Positions 63,918-64,000 of a stretch of DNA of 64,000 bases are shown in pieces; the stretch's first letter is position 1; each line of letters opens with the position of its first letter. The stretch spans positions 1-64,000 of the forward strand of contig BNTW01000002.1 in assembly GCA_025996895.1 (NCBI GenBank), read 5' to 3'. The notes beneath the pieces were generated by a model, which worked only from the letters and a program-made list of their open reading frames with translations, was not told the origin of the DNA and made no database searches. The DNA is from Bacteroidia bacterium. GTDB lineage: Bacteria; Bacteroidota; Bacteroidia; Bacteroidales; Azobacteroidaceae. Both the position numbers and the translations under genes were made by a program.

Positions 63918-64000
63918 GGTCGAGTTTATATATTATCGTTAAACCGTCGCGTAAAGGTAAGATAACTTTTTCAATCCGCGTGTCTTGTTTTATTTTTTCG
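63889..64000 (-). CDS. O-methyltransferase family 3, C-terminal end (5' part outside window)
   Basis: The minus strand is open from the window edge to a TGA at 63891-63889 and reads D-T-R-I-E-K-V-I-L-P-L-R-D-G-L-T-I-I-Y-K-L, the usual C-terminus of class I SAM-dependent O-methyltransferases of this family. A short extra tail (about 11 residues) overlaps rbfA by 29 bases. Confidence 0.6.
   Translation of the reverse strand, partial: EKIKQDTRIEKVILPLRDGLTIIYKLDHGHNENSKN

Overview
The window is a gene-dense chromosomal segment of a member of the Bacteroidota, most likely the order Bacteroidales. The evidence is gldH and type IX secretion C-terminal-domain remnants, DUF4290, DUF4296 and RicT-type lineage genes, almost no Shine-Dalgarno sequences, promoters of the form TTTG-N19/20-TAnnTTTG, and an Asp in place of the catalytic Cys of MurA. 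Genus cannot be fixed from the sequence.

Layout. 1-8.9 kb (+): end of an M16 protease gene, then lpxK, purine nucleoside phosphorylase, DUF4290, murA, rimM, a phenylacetate-CoA-ligase-like gene and an ACT-domain gene. 8.9-19.1 kb (-): parE, a small AbiE-like pair, coaD, an S41 protease, sufC-sufD-sufS (no sufB in the window), rnhB, and a GNAT protein. 19.2-27.2 kb (-): a ten-gene sulfur operon: cysteine synthase, ThiS/MoaD-like carrier, E1-like activating enzyme, DsrE-like protein, lipoprotein, TusA-like protein, JAMM protease, secreted alpha/beta hydrolase, a family 2 encapsulin shell with a cyclic-nucleotide-binding-type domain, and a cysteine desulfurase with a cargo-like N-terminal extension. 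27.3-36.3 kb (+): rfbC-rfbA-rfbB, fcl, gmd and two tandem membrane-bound nucleotide-sugar dehydratases (surface polysaccharide). 36.4-40.4 kb: accessory region with two AAA/DUF4143-type ATPases, phased direct repeats, type IX cargo remnants, a large inverted-repeat element inside a broken Abi_2 gene, and the probable RNA leader of that gene. 40.4-51.1 kb (-): a nine-gene cluster around a 1024-residue tubulin/FtsZ-like protein with inner-membrane, periplasmic and outer-membrane partners. 51.6-53.8 kb: a second AbiE-like pair and a decayed ATPase. 53.9-64 kb: tRNA-Lys, dacB, gldH, ricT, DUF4296 lipoprotein, lspA, a DksA-like gene, ileS, a LolC/E-type permease, rbfA and the end of an O-methyltransferase.

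Two systems deserve most attention. The sulfur operon combines a CysO/Mec/CysM-like cysteine route with persulfide-relay proteins and a sulfur nanocompartment. The tubulin-like cluster looks like an envelope-spanning machine of unknown job.

Across the window, short repeats have entered coding sequences in frame. One class is tandem heptamers in blocks of about four units (ends of the sulfur carrier gene and fcl, twice in ileS, and two intergenic sites). The other is a palindromic unit of about 29 bp (lpxK, rfbB, ileS, one intergenic site). In the sulfur carrier the heptamer block adds a 13-residue tail after the Gly-Gly that must be exposed for function, next to a JAMM protease that could remove it.
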